The translations under genes were made by a program, and so were the position numbers. From Mesorhizobium sp. M2A.F.Ca.ET.046.03.2.1 (GTDB lineage: Bacteria; Pseudomonadota; Alphaproteobacteria; Rhizobiales; Rhizobiaceae), in contig NZ_CP034449.1 in the NCBI RefSeq assembly GCF_003952425.1, positions 6,746,001-6,810,000 of the forward strand: a DNA stretch of 64,000 nucleotides. The letters run 5' to 3'. The first letter of the stretch is position 1. Each line of letters begins with the position of its first letter. The notes beneath the pieces are model-generated. The model worked only from the letters and a program-made list of their open reading frames with translations, did not search any database and was not told the origin of the DNA. Positions 50,390 to 60,801 of the stretch are shown piece after piece.

Positions 50390-50929
50390 TCAACGAACCT
50401 GGTCGAGCAGGCGTTTGCATTCCAGCAAGTCGAACAGCGCCTCCTGCAGCAAGGCGCGATTGTCACGCGACAACTTTGAGGCGTCCGGTTGCACCGGACC
50501 TTCGTCGTCACTCTTGCCGAGACCGAAGAAACGGCGGCTGGGCTTCACCTTCGGCTGGCCGACGAGCGCATCCTCATCGCCGCGCGGCTGTGCGGCCGCC
50601 GTCAGCGGCACCTGCTCGGCTTGACGGCGCTGGGCGATCGCCTCCACCGCGGCCATGTCGCCATTGCCGATGGCGACCAGAAAATGGTTGCCGTTCTCGC
50701 GCAACAGCTTCTGCACGCCTTTGATCGTATAGCCCTGATCGTAGAGCATGTGCCGGATGCCCTTGATCAGCTCGACGTCCTGCGGCCGGTAATAGCGACG
50801 GCCGCCGCCGCGCTTCATGGGCTTGATCTGGGTGAAGCGCGTCTCCCAGAAACGCAGCACGTGCTGCGGCAGGTCGAGATCTTCCGCGACTTCGCTGATG
50901 GTTCGGAAAGCATCGGGGCTCTTGTCCAT
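50390..50929 (-). CDS. MerR-family transcriptional regulator
   Basis: A 179-residue regulator with an N-terminal MerR helix-turn-helix ([20 protein letters not shown], then [20 protein letters not shown]). It has no Cys-rich metal site and ends in a helical segment ([20 protein letters not shown]). It is always next to ihfA in Rhizobiales. ATG 50929 gives the family start MDKSPDAF. Confidence 0.9.
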   Translation of the reverse strand: MDKSPDAFRTISEVAEDLDLPQHVLRFWETRFTQIKPMKRGGGRRYYRPQDVELIKGIRHMLYDQGYTIKGVQKLLRENGNHFLVAIGNGDMAAVEAIAQRRQAEQVPLTAAAQPRGDEDALVGQPKVKPSRRFFGLGKSDDEGPVQPDASKLSRDNRALLQEALFDLLECKRLLDQVR

Positions 50930-51061
50930 GGGCCAATCCTCCACACTGGACCACGATCCGGCGCATGATGCCGAATCGCCCCTTATTTCAGCGATTTATG
51001 AAGCGATATTCAAGCCCAGCGTCAAAACCGCGGGCGGTTTTCAACCGCATTCGCCAGCAAA

Positions 51062-51385
51062 CTACTTGCCGCCTTTGCCCTTGCTGTTCTGGTGCGAGCG
51101 CAGAATCCGGCTCTTGAGCACGTTCGACGATTTGAACGTCATCACCCGGCGCGGCAGGATCGGCACTTCCTCACCGGTCTTGGGATTGCGGCCGATGCGC
51201 TCGTTCTTGGAGCGGACGTGGAAGGTGGCAAAAGACGAAAGCTTGACCGTCTCGCCCCGAACGATGGCTTCGCAGATTTCGTCCAGCACGGCTTCGACGA
51301 GTTCCGCCGATTCAGTCCGCGACAGGCCAACCTTCCGATAAACGGCTTCAGCAAGGTCGGCACGCGTCAGTGTCTTTCCCCCCAT
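51062..51385 (-). CDS. ihfA: Integration host factor subunit alpha
   Basis: A 107-residue DNA-bending protein of the HU/IHF family. It starts [20 protein letters not shown] and contains [20 protein letters not shown] and [20 protein letters not shown] (the beta-arm with the intercalating Pro). It forms IHF with IhfB and is also the host factor that tyrosine integrases such as the one at 11743 usually need. Confidence 0.95.
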   Translation of the reverse strand: MGGKTLTRADLAEAVYRKVGLSRTESAELVEAVLDEICEAIVRGETVKLSSFATFHVRSKNERIGRNPKTGEEVPILPRRVMTFKSSNVLKSRILRSHQNSKGKGGK

Positions 51386-51490
51386 GCGACCGTCCCATCT
51401 GCTCGCAGAAAATGTAAATCGATACAGCCAAAGGCAGAGCCTAAGTAATTGATCCGGCAAGGTCAAGGACCGAACCGGCGCGTTCGGCAC

Positions 51491-52456
51491 TTACCAGCGG
51501 AGCAACACCGCGCCCCAGGTGAAGCCTCCACCCATCGCCTCGAGAAGCACCAGATCGCCCTTCTTGATGCGGCCGTCGGCGACGGCCACCGCGAGAGCCA
51601 GCGGCACCGAGGCAGCCGAGGTGTTACCGTGTAAATCGACGGTGACCACAACTTTCTCCTCGGCTATCCCGAGCTTCCTGGCGGAAGCGTCAATAATCCG
51701 TTTATTGGCCTGATGCGGCACGAACCAGTCGAGGTCCTGCGCCGTTATGCCGGCCTCGCCGAAGGTCGCCTCGATGACATCGGTGATCATGCCGACGGCA
51801 TGCTTGAACACCTCACGGCCTTCCATCCTGAGATGACCGACGGTTCCCGTCGTCGAAGGCCCGCCATCGACGAAGAGCTTGTCCTTATGCGCGCCATCGG
51901 AGCGTAGGCTCGCCGCCAGCACGCCGCGGTCGGTGATCGCGCCGTCTTGGGCTTCGAGAACGAGCGCCCCGGCGCCGTCGCCGAACAGCACGCAGGTCGA
52001 GCGGTCGTTCCAGTCGAGGATGCGCGAGAACGTCTCCGAGCCGATCACCAGGACACGCTTGGCCAAGCCGCCACGGATATAAAGGTCGGCGGTGGCGACG
52101 GCATAGACGAAGCCAGAGCAGACGGCCTGCATGTCGAAGGCAAAGCCGTGATGCATGCCGAGCCTGTTCTGGATCTCGACGGCGGTCGCCGGGAATGTGT
52201 TGTTGGGCGTCGAAGTCGCCAGGATGATGAGGTCGATATCGGCTGGCGTCATGCCCGCGCTGTCGAGCGCTGCGCGCGCCGCCGCCTCGCCCAGCGAGGC
52301 CGTCGTCTCGTCATCGGCCGCGACATGACGCTGGCGGATGCCTGTGCGCTGGACGATCCACTCGTCGGAGGTCTCGACCATGCCTTCGAAGTCGGCATTC
52401 TTCATAATGCGGCGGGGCAGCGCGGCACCATTGCCGCGCACGACTGATCTGATCAA
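51491..52456 (-). CDS. fabH: 3-oxoacyl-ACP synthase III
   Basis: A 321-residue ketoacyl synthase that starts fatty-acid synthesis by condensing acetyl-CoA with malonyl-ACP. Catalytic residues are seen in [12 protein letters not shown] (Cys), [11 protein letters not shown] (His) and [12 protein letters not shown] (Asn). It lies 9 bp downstream of plsX, the usual operon. Confidence 0.97.
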   Translation of the reverse strand: MIRSVVRGNGAALPRRIMKNADFEGMVETSDEWIVQRTGIRQRHVAADDETTASLGEAAARAALDSAGMTPADIDLIILATSTPNNTFPATAVEIQNRLGMHHGFAFDMQAVCSGFVYAVATADLYIRGGLAKRVLVIGSETFSRILDWNDRSTCVLFGDGAGALVLEAQDGAITDRGVLAASLRSDGAHKDKLFVDGGPSTTGTVGHLRMEGREVFKHAVGMITDVIEATFGEAGITAQDLDWFVPHQANKRIIDASARKLGIAEEKVVVTVDLHGNTSAASVPLALAVAVADGRIKKGDLVLLEAMGGGFTWGAVLLRW

Positions 52457-52465
52457 GGTCCGTTC

Positions 52466-53536
52466 CTATTCCTCGGCGTCGGCGGAGACGCCGGATTTCC
52501 TGTTTGCCTGGGCATTGGGATTGCGCGCATGGAACAGATCGAGGTCGGCCTCGATCCGGTCAAGCAGATTATTGCGCACCATGTCGTAGCCGAGCTCGAT
52601 CGCCGCAGCGAAGCCATCCGAATCGGCGCCACCATGGCTCTTCACCACGATGCCGTTCAAGCCCAGGAAGACGCCGCCATTGGAGCGGCCGACATCCATC
52701 TTCTCGCGCAGCCGGTCGAAGGCGCCCTTGGCGAAGACATAGCCGATCTTGGCCATGAGCGTGCGGCTCATGGCGGCGCGAAGATAGCCGGCGATCTGCC
52801 TTGCCGTGCCCTCGGCGGTCTTAAGCGCGATATTGCCGGCAAAGCCCTCGGTGACCACCACGTCGACCGTGCCCTTGCCGATGTCGTCGCCTTCGACGAA
52901 GCCGCGGTAATTCATCGAGGCCATGTTGGCCTCGCGCAGCATGCGGCCAGCCTCCTTGACCTCTTCCTGGCCCTTGATCTCCTCGACGCCGACATTGAGC
53001 AGGCCGACGCTCGGCCGCTCGATGCCGAACACCGAGCGCGCCATGCCGGTGCCCAGAATGGCGAAATCGATCAGCTGATGCGCGTCGGCACCGATGGTGG
53101 CGCCTACATCGAGCACGACGCTTTCGCCGCGCGTCGTCGGCCAGAGCGCCGCGATCGCGGGGCGATCGATGGTGGCCATGGTGCGCAGGCAGAATTTCGA
53201 CATCGCCATCAGCGCGCCGGTGTTGCCGGCCGAGATGCAGGCCTGCGCGGCGCCGCTCTTCACCGCCTCCACGGCCTTCCACATCGACGACTTCCAGCGG
53301 CCGTGGCGCAGAGCCTGGCTCGGCTTGTCGTCCATGCGCACGGCGATCTCGCAATGGACGAACTCGCTCACTTCGGCGAGTTTCGGGAACTTGGCGAGCT
53401 CGGGACGCACCACGTCCTCGCGGCCATAGATGACGAAGCGGATGTCAGGGCGGCGGATGACGACCGTCATCAGCGCCGGGATGACCACGCTTGGTCCGTG
53501 ATCGCCGCCCATGGCATCGATGGAAATCCTGATCAC
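52466..53536 (-). CDS. plsX: Acyl-phosphate synthase PlsX
   Basis: A 356-residue enzyme that converts acyl-ACP to acyl-phosphate for phospholipid synthesis. Family motifs are [35 protein letters not shown] and [20 protein letters not shown]. First gene of the plsX-fabH-ihfA-merR leftward operon. Confidence 0.97.
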   Translation of the reverse strand: MIRISIDAMGGDHGPSVVIPALMTVVIRRPDIRFVIYGREDVVRPELAKFPKLAEVSEFVHCEIAVRMDDKPSQALRHGRWKSSMWKAVEAVKSGAAQACISAGNTGALMAMSKFCLRTMATIDRPAIAALWPTTRGESVVLDVGATIGADAHQLIDFAILGTGMARSVFGIERPSVGLLNVGVEEIKGQEEVKEAGRMLREANMASMNYRGFVEGDDIGKGTVDVVVTEGFAGNIALKTAEGTARQIAGYLRAAMSRTLMAKIGYVFAKGAFDRLREKMDVGRSNGGVFLGLNGIVVKSHGGADSDGFAAAIELGYDMVRNNLLDRIEADLDLFHARNPNAQANRKSGVSADAEE

Positions 53537-53666
53537 TCGGTGTTTTTCTCACGGTTTGCCTGGCTAGCGGCGGACGCCTGCCAAGGTAAGGGGGCTCGCG
53601 AAGGTTCGGCGAAAATAGCGGTTTTGCGCCTGCGCACAACCAACTTTTCCAAAATCCGGACCACTC

Positions 53667-54215
53667 TCAGGATTTTCCGAGCAACGAACGCAGCTTTTTC
53701 TGGAATTCGCTTTCCTCGGCCTGATCGTCGCCGGCGACGTCGAGCGAGGCTCCCGGCTTGCGCGGATAGGGGTCGATCGCCAGGCCGAAGAACTGTTCGG
53801 CCAGCGCACCGACGTCGATCGTGTCGCCGGAGAATGTTTCCGGACTGTCCGGTCCATCGGCGTCGAGAATAATCTCGCCGCCGCCCTCGAAGCCCTCGCG
53901 TCCAAGCTTCGACTGCTCGGGCAGGAACAGCGCCTCGACCGGCTCGTCTATATGTGCGCTTACCGGCTCCAGGGTGACGATGCAGGCCTGCGTGATGTCG
54001 GCCTCGACACGACCGGTAACCTTGACGCCGTTGCGCTTCCACGAAGCAACAAGCAATTCGGCACGGTAGCTTTCGACCGAAAGCAGCTCATATTCGGCTG
54101 CAAGTGCTTCGCGCTGGCGCTGATCGGCCTCGACCAGGATCGGCAGGCCCTTTTGCGGCAGCCGCGCGACATTGGCGACAAAGGATACCGGGCTGCGCAA
54201 TTCAGCGTCTTTCAT
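53667..54215 (-). CDS. DUF177/YceD-family protein
   Basis: A 182-residue protein (MKDAELRSPVSFVANVARLP onward) of the DUF177 family that in other bacteria is linked to 23S rRNA maturation and the plsX locus. FGLAIDPYPRKPGA and an acidic end are typical. It slightly overlaps the CBP3-type gene if the longer start at 54230 is used. Confidence 0.88.
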   Translation of the reverse strand: MKDAELRSPVSFVANVARLPQKGLPILVEADQRQREALAAEYELLSVESYRAELLVASWKRNGVKVTGRVEADITQACIVTLEPVSAHIDEPVEALFLPEQSKLGREGFEGGGEIILDADGPDSPETFSGDTIDVGALAEQFFGLAIDPYPRKPGASLDVAGDDQAEESEFQKKLRSLLGKS

Positions 54216-54226
54216 GCTGGCCTCCT

Positions 54227-54769
54227 TCAAGCGGCCCCGGCGGCCGGGAATGCGACCGTGCCGGCGGCGATCGATTCGGTCGGCTGCGCGGCGAGCTTCT
54301 GGCTGGCATCGCAGACATAATCCGCCAGCAGCGACGCCTGCGGCCAGGGGCCCGCGTCCGGCCTGACATTGCGCGCAAGCGCCGCCGCAAGCGCCGACCG
54401 GTCGTTTTCTCGGAGGGCATCATCATAGGCGGTCGTGCGGCCGTAAAACATCCTTGCCAGCTTCTTCATGCGCTTGGGCACGCCGACATCGCTGATTCCA
54501 AGTTCGCGCAGCGAATGATCGACATCGAGGAAGAACTCGTCGATCAGCACTTGCGCGACCTCGGCCGCCACGCCTCGCTCGCCATGCAGACGGTGCTGGA
54601 CGAGATAGATATGCAGCGACAGCATCTCGAAGCGGCCGAGCGGCGTATCCGGCACATTCCAGTCCGAATAAAACACCGTTTGCCGCGCCGCCGCCACGAT
54701 TTGTGCGTAGAGCGCGTCGGTGATAGCGCGGTTGGCATTGCGTTCGCGGCCAAAAAGGCGCTGGAACAT
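54227..54769 (-). CDS. Ubiquinol-cytochrome c chaperone (CBP3-type)
   Basis: A 180-residue protein (MFQRLFGRERNANRAITDAL onward) with FEMLSLHIYLVQHRLHGERG and VGVPKRMKKLARMFYGRTTA, the signature of the CBP3/UQCC chaperone family that assists cytochrome bc1 assembly. ATG 54769 gives the family start. It is divergent from bamE, as in other Rhizobiales. Confidence 0.9.
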   Translation of the reverse strand: MFQRLFGRERNANRAITDALYAQIVAAARQTVFYSDWNVPDTPLGRFEMLSLHIYLVQHRLHGERGVAAEVAQVLIDEFFLDVDHSLRELGISDVGVPKRMKKLARMFYGRTTAYDDALRENDRSALAAALARNVRPDAGPWPQASLLADYVCDASQKLAAQPTESIAAGTVAFPAAGAA

Positions 54770-54886
54770 TGAGGGCGGTCTCCCGGGGACCTGTTGTTTG
54801 ATTTGGCCTTGTTGCATCGGCATGCAAGCTGGTTTACCGGTTTTGCGGCCCAGCGCAAGTTGCGGGGATGTGATGGAGAATTGTTG

Positions 54887-55408
54887 TTGGGTGCGCTGAA
54901 ATTCAAGTCGTTTCTTGCGCCCGCCCCGGTGGGCGTGGCTTCACTGCTGATGGTCGTATCAGCGCTTTCCGCCTGCAATTCATCTAAGATGTTCGGCGAT
55001 CTCCATCCAAGCGAGACGCTGACGAAAGGCTACGTCATCGACCAGCAGGCCATCGATTCGGTACCGGTCGGATCGAGCCGTGAACAGGTGCTGCTGGCGC
55101 TGGGCACGCCGTCGACGACGGCGACCTTCGACAACGAGGCCTTCTACTATATCTCGCAGACGCGCAAGCGCTACGTCGCCTTCGACAACCCGCACATCAT
55201 CGACCAGCATGTGCTGGCGGTCTATTTCGGCGCTGACGGCCGCGTGACCCAGATCGCCAATTACGGCCTCAAGGATGGCAAGATCTTCGACTTCATCTCC
55301 AGGACGACACCGACCGGCGGCAAGGACCAGAACTTCCTCACCCAGGTCATCAACGGCGCCAGCAAGCTGGCGCCCGGCATCCCCGGCGGCGGCAGCGGCA
55401 CGCCTTAA
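54887..55408 (+). CDS. bamE: Outer membrane protein assembly factor BamE
   Basis: A 173-residue lipoprotein of the BAM complex (SmpA/OmlA). A lipobox ends at Cys30 (VVSALSAC), followed by GYVIDQQAIDSVPVGSSREQ, VLLALGTPSTTATFDNEAFY and AVYFGADGRVTQIANYGLKD. The start is uncertain: TTG at 54887 with GGAGAA upstream gives a normal lipoprotein signal, while the ATG at 54794 would add an unlikely N-terminal tail. Confidence 0.9.
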   Translation: MGALKFKSFLAPAPVGVASLLMVVSALSACNSSKMFGDLHPSETLTKGYVIDQQAIDSVPVGSSREQVLLALGTPSTTATFDNEAFYYISQTRKRYVAFDNPHIIDQHVLAVYFGADGRVTQIANYGLKDGKIFDFISRTTPTGGKDQNFLTQVINGASKLAPGIPGGGSGTP

Positions 55409-55434
55409 GTCTATCGACGAACCGCGGAACAATC

Positions 55435-55462
55435 AAAACCCGCCACCTCGCCGGCGGGTTTT
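55435..55462 (+). terminator. Terminator after bamE
   Basis: AAAACCCGCC (55435-55444) pairs with GGCGGGTTTT (55453-55462). The A/T ends make it usable in both directions. Confidence 0.85.
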
Positions 55463-55536
55463 GTGTATGTGCGGCCCGACGCCCTTGCTTATGTTCCGGC
55501 GTCCCCCTATCAATTCGCCGGGATTGGGGACCGGTC

Positions 55537-56083
55537 ATGAGCAACAGCGATCGTACTGTGCCGCAAGGCTGGATGGCGACAGGCACGCCAGACCGGCAGA
55601 CCGCGACACCCGACTGGCTCGTCGTGGGATGCGCCGACAATCCAGGGCGTCGCGCTCAAGGAAATCCGGCCTGTCGCGACTTCGACCGGCTACCTCACTG
55701 AAGTCTTTCGCGAGGAATGGGATCTGGACGGGCTTCCAGTCGGACAGGTGTTTCAACGCACGCTTTATCCCGGCGCGGTGACGGGGTGGCATGCCCATGG
55801 CGTCACAACCGACCGGCTTTTTTGCTCGGTGGGCAGCGTTCGCATCTCACTGTTCGACGGTCGCAAGGCCTCGCCGACATTCGGCGCGGTCTGGCACAAG
55901 ATCGTCGGCGCGGTCAGGCCTGCCATCGTCGTCATTCCGCCCGGCGTCTGGCACGGAGTCGTCGCGCTCGGACCGGACATTGCTTTGGTGCTCAATCTGG
56001 TCGACAAGGCCTACGCCTATGACGCGCCCGATCACTGGCGGCTACCGCCCGATACCGAACAGATCCCCTACAAGCTGGCATAG
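55537..56083 (+). pseudogene. RmlC-like cupin gene with a frameshift
   Basis: From the ATG at 55537 the reading MSNSDRTVPQGWMATGTPDR fits a start. The cupin body (IQGVALKEIRPVATSTGYLT, EVFREEWDLDGLPVGQVFQR, PGAVTGWHAHGVTTDRLFCS, VVIPPGVWHGVVALG) is in the next frame and has no start codon of its own before the GTG at 55748. One extra base near the CCC at about 55608-55611 explains it. The product would be a dTDP-4-dehydrorhamnose 3,5-epimerase-like protein. It could be a true pseudogene, a sequencing error, or a short product from 55748. Confidence 0.7.
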
Positions 56084-56084
56084 C

Positions 56085-57074
56085 GTGGAACAGGCCGGCC
56101 AGCGCCCGCCGACAGGGCGGATCGAACCGCTTGTCTCGGTCATCATCGCGACGCACAACCGCCCCGCGGTACTGCGCCAGACGCTGAAGAGCCTCATGGG
56201 CCAGACCCTGCGGGACTGGGAAGCCATCGTCGTCGGCGACGCGTGCCGGCCGGACACCGCGACAACGGTCGCCGCTTTCGGCGACGGCCGCATATCCTAT
56301 ATCGATCTTCCGGTGAATTTCGGCGAACAGTCGGGGCCCAACAATATCGGCTTTGCCAGAGCACGCGGCCGTTTTGTTGCGATCTTGAATCATGACGACC
56401 TCTGGTTTCCCGACCATCTGGCATCCGTGAGCGGCTGGATCGACGCCACCGCTGCCGATGTAGTGATCGCCCGCGGCGCGGTCATCGAGTCGGCCGCGAG
56501 CAAGGGTTCCAGGCATATGATCCTCGGGATGGGGCGGGACGGCTTCTATGACCCAGTCACCACGGTCGGATTTGGCTCCGCGCAAATGATCCGGCGCACG
56601 TCGCTGCCAAGGCTTGGACCATGGCGCCCGGCCAGCCAGTGCGTTTGCGAGAGTTCCCAGGACTGGCTGTTCCGTGCCTGGCGCAAGGGTGCGGTGATCG
56701 CGACAATGCCGCATCTGACCGTGCTCATGCTGCATTCGGGCAAGCGCGAAGGCAGCTATGCGCGTGATACGGCGCAGGAGCAGGAAGAACTGATGGACGC
56801 GATGAGCTCGCCGGACGCTTTGCGCGCCAGGATTCTTGGCAACGCCGAGGAACCTGCTCCCCTCAAGCGTTCCCGCTACCTTAAACGCAGGCTCCTGGCG
56901 ATGCTTGGCATACATCCGCGGGCGCGTTCCTTCCGCCGCCAGCATCGCCGAGGCGCCTTCATTGCCATGCTGCGCCAGACACGCGGCTTGCCGCCAATGC
57001 CCGAGCGAGAGCCGAACATCGACGCGTTGCTGGCCCGCTATCGCCATGGCACCGAAAGGCCCGAAGCCAACTGA
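56085..57074 (+). CDS. Glycosyltransferase family 2
   Basis: A 329-residue GT-A glycosyltransferase with a GTG start two bases after the cupin stop. The nucleotide-sugar fold shows PLVSVIIATHNRPAVLRQTL, DWEAIVVGDACRPD and the metal-binding ILNHDDLWFPDHL (DxD-like). The basic C-terminal tail may bind membrane. With the RmlC-like gene it suggests synthesis of a deoxysugar-containing glycan. Confidence 0.87.
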   Translation: MEQAGQRPPTGRIEPLVSVIIATHNRPAVLRQTLKSLMGQTLRDWEAIVVGDACRPDTATTVAAFGDGRISYIDLPVNFGEQSGPNNIGFARARGRFVAILNHDDLWFPDHLASVSGWIDATAADVVIARGAVIESAASKGSRHMILGMGRDGFYDPVTTVGFGSAQMIRRTSLPRLGPWRPASQCVCESSQDWLFRAWRKGAVIATMPHLTVLMLHSGKREGSYARDTAQEQEELMDAMSSPDALRARILGNAEEPAPLKRSRYLKRRLLAMLGIHPRARSFRRQHRRGAFIAMLRQTRGLPPMPEREPNIDALLARYRHGTERPEAN

Positions 57075-57111
57075 GTGCCCGCCGGGAAGGCGGCACGCAT
57101 GGTGTCATGTG

Positions 57112-57146
57112 AAAAAAAAGCCCGCGGGATCGCTCCCGCGGGCTTT
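57112..57146 (-). terminator. Rho-independent terminator of hppA
   Basis: On the minus strand GCCCGCGGG pairs with CCCGCGGGC (plus 57120-57128 and 57135-57143) and is followed by eight T (57112-57119). Confidence 0.92.
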
Positions 57147-57167
57147 ATCCTGGAATAGCTGCCGCGA

Positions 57168-59309
57168 TCAGCCGTGCGCGAGCACGGCGAGAAGAAGCAG
57201 CGCGACGATGTTGGTGATCTTGATCGCCGGATTTACGGCCGGGCCGGCGGTGTCCTTGTAGGGGTCGCCGACGGTGTCGCCGGTGACCGAGGCCTTGTGC
57301 GCCTCGGAACCCTTCAGGTGTTTGACGCCGTCCTTGTCGGTGAAGCCGTCCTCGAACGACTTCTTGGCGTTGTCCCAGGCGCCGCCGCCGGAGGTCATCG
57401 AGATGGCGACGAAGAGGCCGTTGACGATCACGCCGAGCAGCGAGGCGCCGAGCGCGGCGAAGGCCGAGGCCTTCGAGCCCGAGATCAGCAGCACGCCGAA
57501 ATAGACGACGAGCGGCGCCAGCACCGGCAGCAGCGACGGGATGATCATCTCCCGGATCGCCGCCCTGGTCAGGATGTCGACGGCGCGCGCATAGTTCGGC
57601 TTCGAGGTGCCGGCCATGATGCCCTTGTCCTCGCGGAACTGCTTGCGCACTTCCTCGACGATCGAGCCGGCGGCGCGACCGACGGCGGTCATGGCGATGC
57701 CGCCGAACAGATAGGGGATCAGGCCGCCGAAGATCAGGCCGGCGACGACATAGGGGTTGGAGAGGTCGAAGGAGACGTCGCCCATGCCCTGGAAGTAGGG
57801 GTACTTGTCGCCATTGGCGGCAAAGAACCGGAGGTCGTTCGAGTAGGCCGCGAACAACACCAGCGCGCCGAGACCAGCGGAACCTATGGCATAGCCCTTG
57901 GTCACCGCCTTGGTGGTATTGCCGACAGCGTCGAGCGCGTCGGTGGAGTGGCGCACTTCCTTGGGCAGGCCGGCCATTTCGGCAATGCCGCCGGCATTGT
58001 CTGTGACCGGGCCGAAGGCGTCGAGCGCCACGATCATGCCGGCAAGGCCAAGCATGGTGGTGACGGCGATCGCCGTGCCGAACAGGCCACCTAGTTGGTA
58101 GGTCGCGATGATGCCGCCGACGATGACGATGGCCGGCAGCGCGGTCGATTCCAGCGAGACCGCGAGGCCCTGGATGACATTAGTGCCGTGACCGGTCACC
58201 GACGCCTGGGCGATCGAATTCACCGGACGCTTGTTGGTGCCGGTGTAGTATTCGGTGATCACCACGATCAAACCGGTCACCAGCAGACCGATGAGGCCGC
58301 AGATGAACAGGTTCTTGCCGGTGATGCCGATGCCGGCAACGGTGCCGACCTCGCCCCAGCCGACCGTGGCGGAGGTCGCGGCGGCAAGACCGACGATCGA
58401 CAGCAGGCCGGTGACGATCAGGCCCTTGTAGAGCGCGCCCATGATCGAGCCGTTGGAGCCGAGCTTGACGAAGAAGGTGCCGACGATCGAGGTCAGGATG
58501 CAGGCGCCGCAGATGGCGAGCGGATAGAGCATGGCCGCGCCCAGCGCCGCCGTGCCGCCGAAGAAGATGGCGGCCAGAACCATGGTGGCGACGACGGTCA
58601 CCGCATAGGTCTCGAAAAGGTCCGCGGCCATGCCCGCGCAGTCGCCGACATTGTCGCCGACATTGTCGGCGATGGTGGCAGGGTTGCGCGGATCGTCTTC
58701 GGGAATGCCGGCCTCGACCTTGCCGACGAGGTCGCCGCCGACATCCGCACCCTTGGTAAAGATGCCGCCGCCGAGACGGGCGAAGATCGAGATCAGCGAT
58801 GCGCCAAAGCCGAGCGAAACTAGCGAGTCAATGACGACGCGGTCGTTCGGTTGCAGGCCCATCGGGCCGGTGAGGATGGCGTAGTAGATCGAGACGCCGA
58901 GCAGCGCCAGGCCCGCGACCAGCAGGCCGGTGATGGCGCCGGATTTGAAGGCGATGTCGAGGCCGGCGGCGAGGCTGTTGGAGGCGGCCTGCGCGGTTCG
59001 AACATTGGCGCGTACCGAGACATGCATGCCGATGAAGCCGGCGGTGCCCGAAAGCACGGCGCCGATCAGGAAGCCGATAGCGGAGGTGATCGAGAGCAGC
59101 CACCAGGCAAGCAGGAGCACGACGATGCCGACCACGGCGATGGTGGTGTACTGGCGCGCCAGATAGGCCTGGGCGCCTTCGCGGATGGCGGCGGAGATTT
59201 CCTGCATGCGCTGATTGCCCTGATCGGACGCAAGGACCGAACGTGTCGCCCAGATGGCGTACAGAACTGACAGCAAGCCGCAGGCGATGACGGCGGTAAT
59301 AATGGTCAT
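57168..59309 (-). CDS. hppA: Membrane-bound proton-translocating pyrophosphatase
   Basis: A 713-residue enzyme with about 16 membrane helices that couples pyrophosphate hydrolysis to proton pumping. Substrate-site motifs are [40 protein letters not shown] and the C-terminal [20 protein letters not shown]. The segment [16 protein letters not shown] has lysine at the position that distinguishes potassium-independent enzymes. ATG 59309 ([13 protein letters not shown]) is the family start. Confidence 0.96.
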   Translation of the reverse strand: MTIITAVIACGLLSVLYAIWATRSVLASDQGNQRMQEISAAIREGAQAYLARQYTTIAVVGIVVLLLAWWLLSITSAIGFLIGAVLSGTAGFIGMHVSVRANVRTAQAASNSLAAGLDIAFKSGAITGLLVAGLALLGVSIYYAILTGPMGLQPNDRVVIDSLVSLGFGASLISIFARLGGGIFTKGADVGGDLVGKVEAGIPEDDPRNPATIADNVGDNVGDCAGMAADLFETYAVTVVATMVLAAIFFGGTAALGAAMLYPLAICGACILTSIVGTFFVKLGSNGSIMGALYKGLIVTGLLSIVGLAAATSATVGWGEVGTVAGIGITGKNLFICGLIGLLVTGLIVVITEYYTGTNKRPVNSIAQASVTGHGTNVIQGLAVSLESTALPAIVIVGGIIATYQLGGLFGTAIAVTTMLGLAGMIVALDAFGPVTDNAGGIAEMAGLPKEVRHSTDALDAVGNTTKAVTKGYAIGSAGLGALVLFAAYSNDLRFFAANGDKYPYFQGMGDVSFDLSNPYVVAGLIFGGLIPYLFGGIAMTAVGRAAGSIVEEVRKQFREDKGIMAGTSKPNYARAVDILTRAAIREMIIPSLLPVLAPLVVYFGVLLISGSKASAFAALGASLLGVIVNGLFVAISMTSGGGAWDNAKKSFEDGFTDKDGVKHLKGSEAHKASVTGDTVGDPYKDTAGPAVNPAIKITNIVALLLLAVLAHG

Positions 59310-59638
59310 TGCCGGATTTTCCTCGATTGTTGGCCCAAAAGAACCCCTCCCTGGGCCGTTGGAACGGAGACGGATGCCGCGCTTGGAATCCACCTCTTGG
59401 TTGGGGTATGCGAAACAAGGCTTGGAACGTCAAGATATTGTTCGGTTTTTGCCCGGCTTTCGCCCAAAAGAAGAAGGCGGGAATCGTTGTGCCAGCGCGA
59501 GCCTGGAATTAGATCGATTGAAATGACGTTGGGTCCGGCTGCTCAGGATCGGTCCGTGGCGAGGTTGGCGGCTGACGGATCGGCGCTTTGCAAATGCTCA
59601 ATGCCAAGCATATCTTCCGGGTGGACAGGAGTTGATCA
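59310..59638. other. Gap between hppA and hicB
   Basis: 329 bp holding the hppA promoter on one side and the hicBA promoter on the other. No gene is convincing and no repeat stands out. Confidence 0.5.
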
Positions 59639-59842
59639 ATGAAGTTCAAAGCTATCGTGCACGAAGCGGAAGAAGGTGGATTCTGGGCCGAGGTTCCCGC
59701 CATTCCGGGATGCGCAACCGAAGGAGAAACCCTGGACGAACTCATGGCAAATCTGCGTGAGGCAATTGAAGGCTGCCTTTCGGTAGATCTGCCGTCTTCG
59801 GTCACTTCAGTTCCCGGCAAGGTGGTGGAAATCGCAGTTTGA
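59639..59842 (+). CDS. hicB: HicB-family antitoxin
   Basis: A 67-residue antitoxin with the HicB fold (KAIVHEAEEGGFWAEVPAIP, GCATEGETLDELMANLREAI). It lacks the C-terminal ribbon-helix-helix of longer HicB proteins, so DNA binding may need the toxin. It overlaps hicA by four bases and neutralises it. Confidence 0.88.
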   Translation: MKFKAIVHEAEEGGFWAEVPAIPGCATEGETLDELMANLREAIEGCLSVDLPSSVTSVPGKVVEIAV

Positions 59843-60045
59843 AATCCATTTCGGGCAAGGATCTGGCCAGGGCCATTGAGCGGCGAGGCTGGCAACTTCT
59901 GCGAATAGCAGGCAGCCATCATATTTATGGAAAAGAGGGAAGCATTGTGCGTCTCTCTATCCCGATACATGGCAACAAGCCCCTCAAGACGGGTCTCGTG
60001 CGCCATCTTCTGAAGATGGCGGAAATCAGCGAAACAGATGTCTGA
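59839..60045 (+). CDS. hicA: HicA-family mRNA interferase toxin
   Basis: A 68-residue dsRBD-like toxin with the catalytic histidine in LLRIAGSHHIYGKEGS and the conserved IHGNKPLKTGLVRHLLK end. It starts at a TTG overlapping the hicB stop, so it is translated only with its antitoxin. Its 3' end lies 7 bp from the convergent transporter gene. Confidence 0.9.
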   Translation: MKSISGKDLARAIERRGWQLLRIAGSHHIYGKEGSIVRLSIPIHGNKPLKTGLVRHLLKMAEISETDV

Positions 60046-60051
60046 ACATCT

Positions 60052-60801
60052 CTACTCTGCCCCCTGCCCCATCCGCCGCGCGGCGTAGCGCTCTATGGCC
60101 GACAGACCGTCATAGATCAGCACCGCAAGCGCGGCGACGATGAGACCGCCCTGCAGCACGAAGGCAAGGTTATTCGAGATCAGGCCGGCGATGATCACCT
60201 CGCCCAGGGTCTTGGCTGCAACCGTTGAGCCGATCGTCGCGGTGGCGAGGCTGATGACGACCGACAGCCGGATGCCGCCCAGAATAACAGGGGCGCTGAG
60301 CGGCAACTCGACCTTCATCAGCCTTTGCCAGCCGGTCATGCCGGCCCCGCGCGCCGCTTCCATCACATTGCCCGACAGCGTGGTCAGCGCGGTCAGCGCA
60401 TTCTCGAAGATCGGCAGCAGCCCATAGAGGAAGAGCGCGATCAGCGTCGGCTTCTCGCCGAAGCCGACGGCCGGTACCGCAAGCGCCAGCACGGCAACCG
60501 GCGGAAAGGTCTGGCCGATATTGACCAGGCTGCGCGACAAGGGCAGGAACTCGGCGCCTGCCGGCCTGGTGACCAGGATGGCTAAAGCCACCGCGACAAT
60601 CGTTGCCGCGACCGTCGCGACCAGGACGGTCCGCAGGTGCTGCAGGGTCAGCGTCAGCAGGCTGCCCTGGTTGTAGATCGCCGGCGCGCCATTCTCGGTC
60701 AGGGGTTTCAACAGCGGCTCGAACCAGCCCGGGCTGATGATGAAGACCACCAGCAGCGCCAGGACAGCCAGCCTCAGCAGCGCGGGCAGCCAGGCTTTCA
60801 T
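60052..60801 (-). CDS. yehW: Osmolyte ABC transporter permease (YehW-like)
   Basis: A 249-residue permease with about six helices and the EAA loop region MEAARGAGMTGWQRLMKVEL. Order and sizes match the E. coli YehZYXW (OsmF) system for glycine betaine-type compatible solutes. It overlaps the ATPase gene by four bases. Confidence 0.9.
   Translation of the reverse strand: MKAWLPALLRLAVLALLVVFIISPGWFEPLLKPLTENGAPAIYNQGSLLTLTLQHLRTVLVATVAATIVAVALAILVTRPAGAEFLPLSRSLVNIGQTFPPVAVLALAVPAVGFGEKPTLIALFLYGLLPIFENALTALTTLSGNVMEAARGAGMTGWQRLMKVELPLSAPVILGGIRLSVVISLATATIGSTVAAKTLGEVIIAGLISNNLAFVLQGGLIVAALAVLIYDGLSAIERYAARRMGQGAE

Noticed and set aside
59639..60045. HicBA as part of a new defence island
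   Set aside because: It is an ordinary two-gene toxin-antitoxin pair between housekeeping genes, with no other mobile or defence genes nearby.
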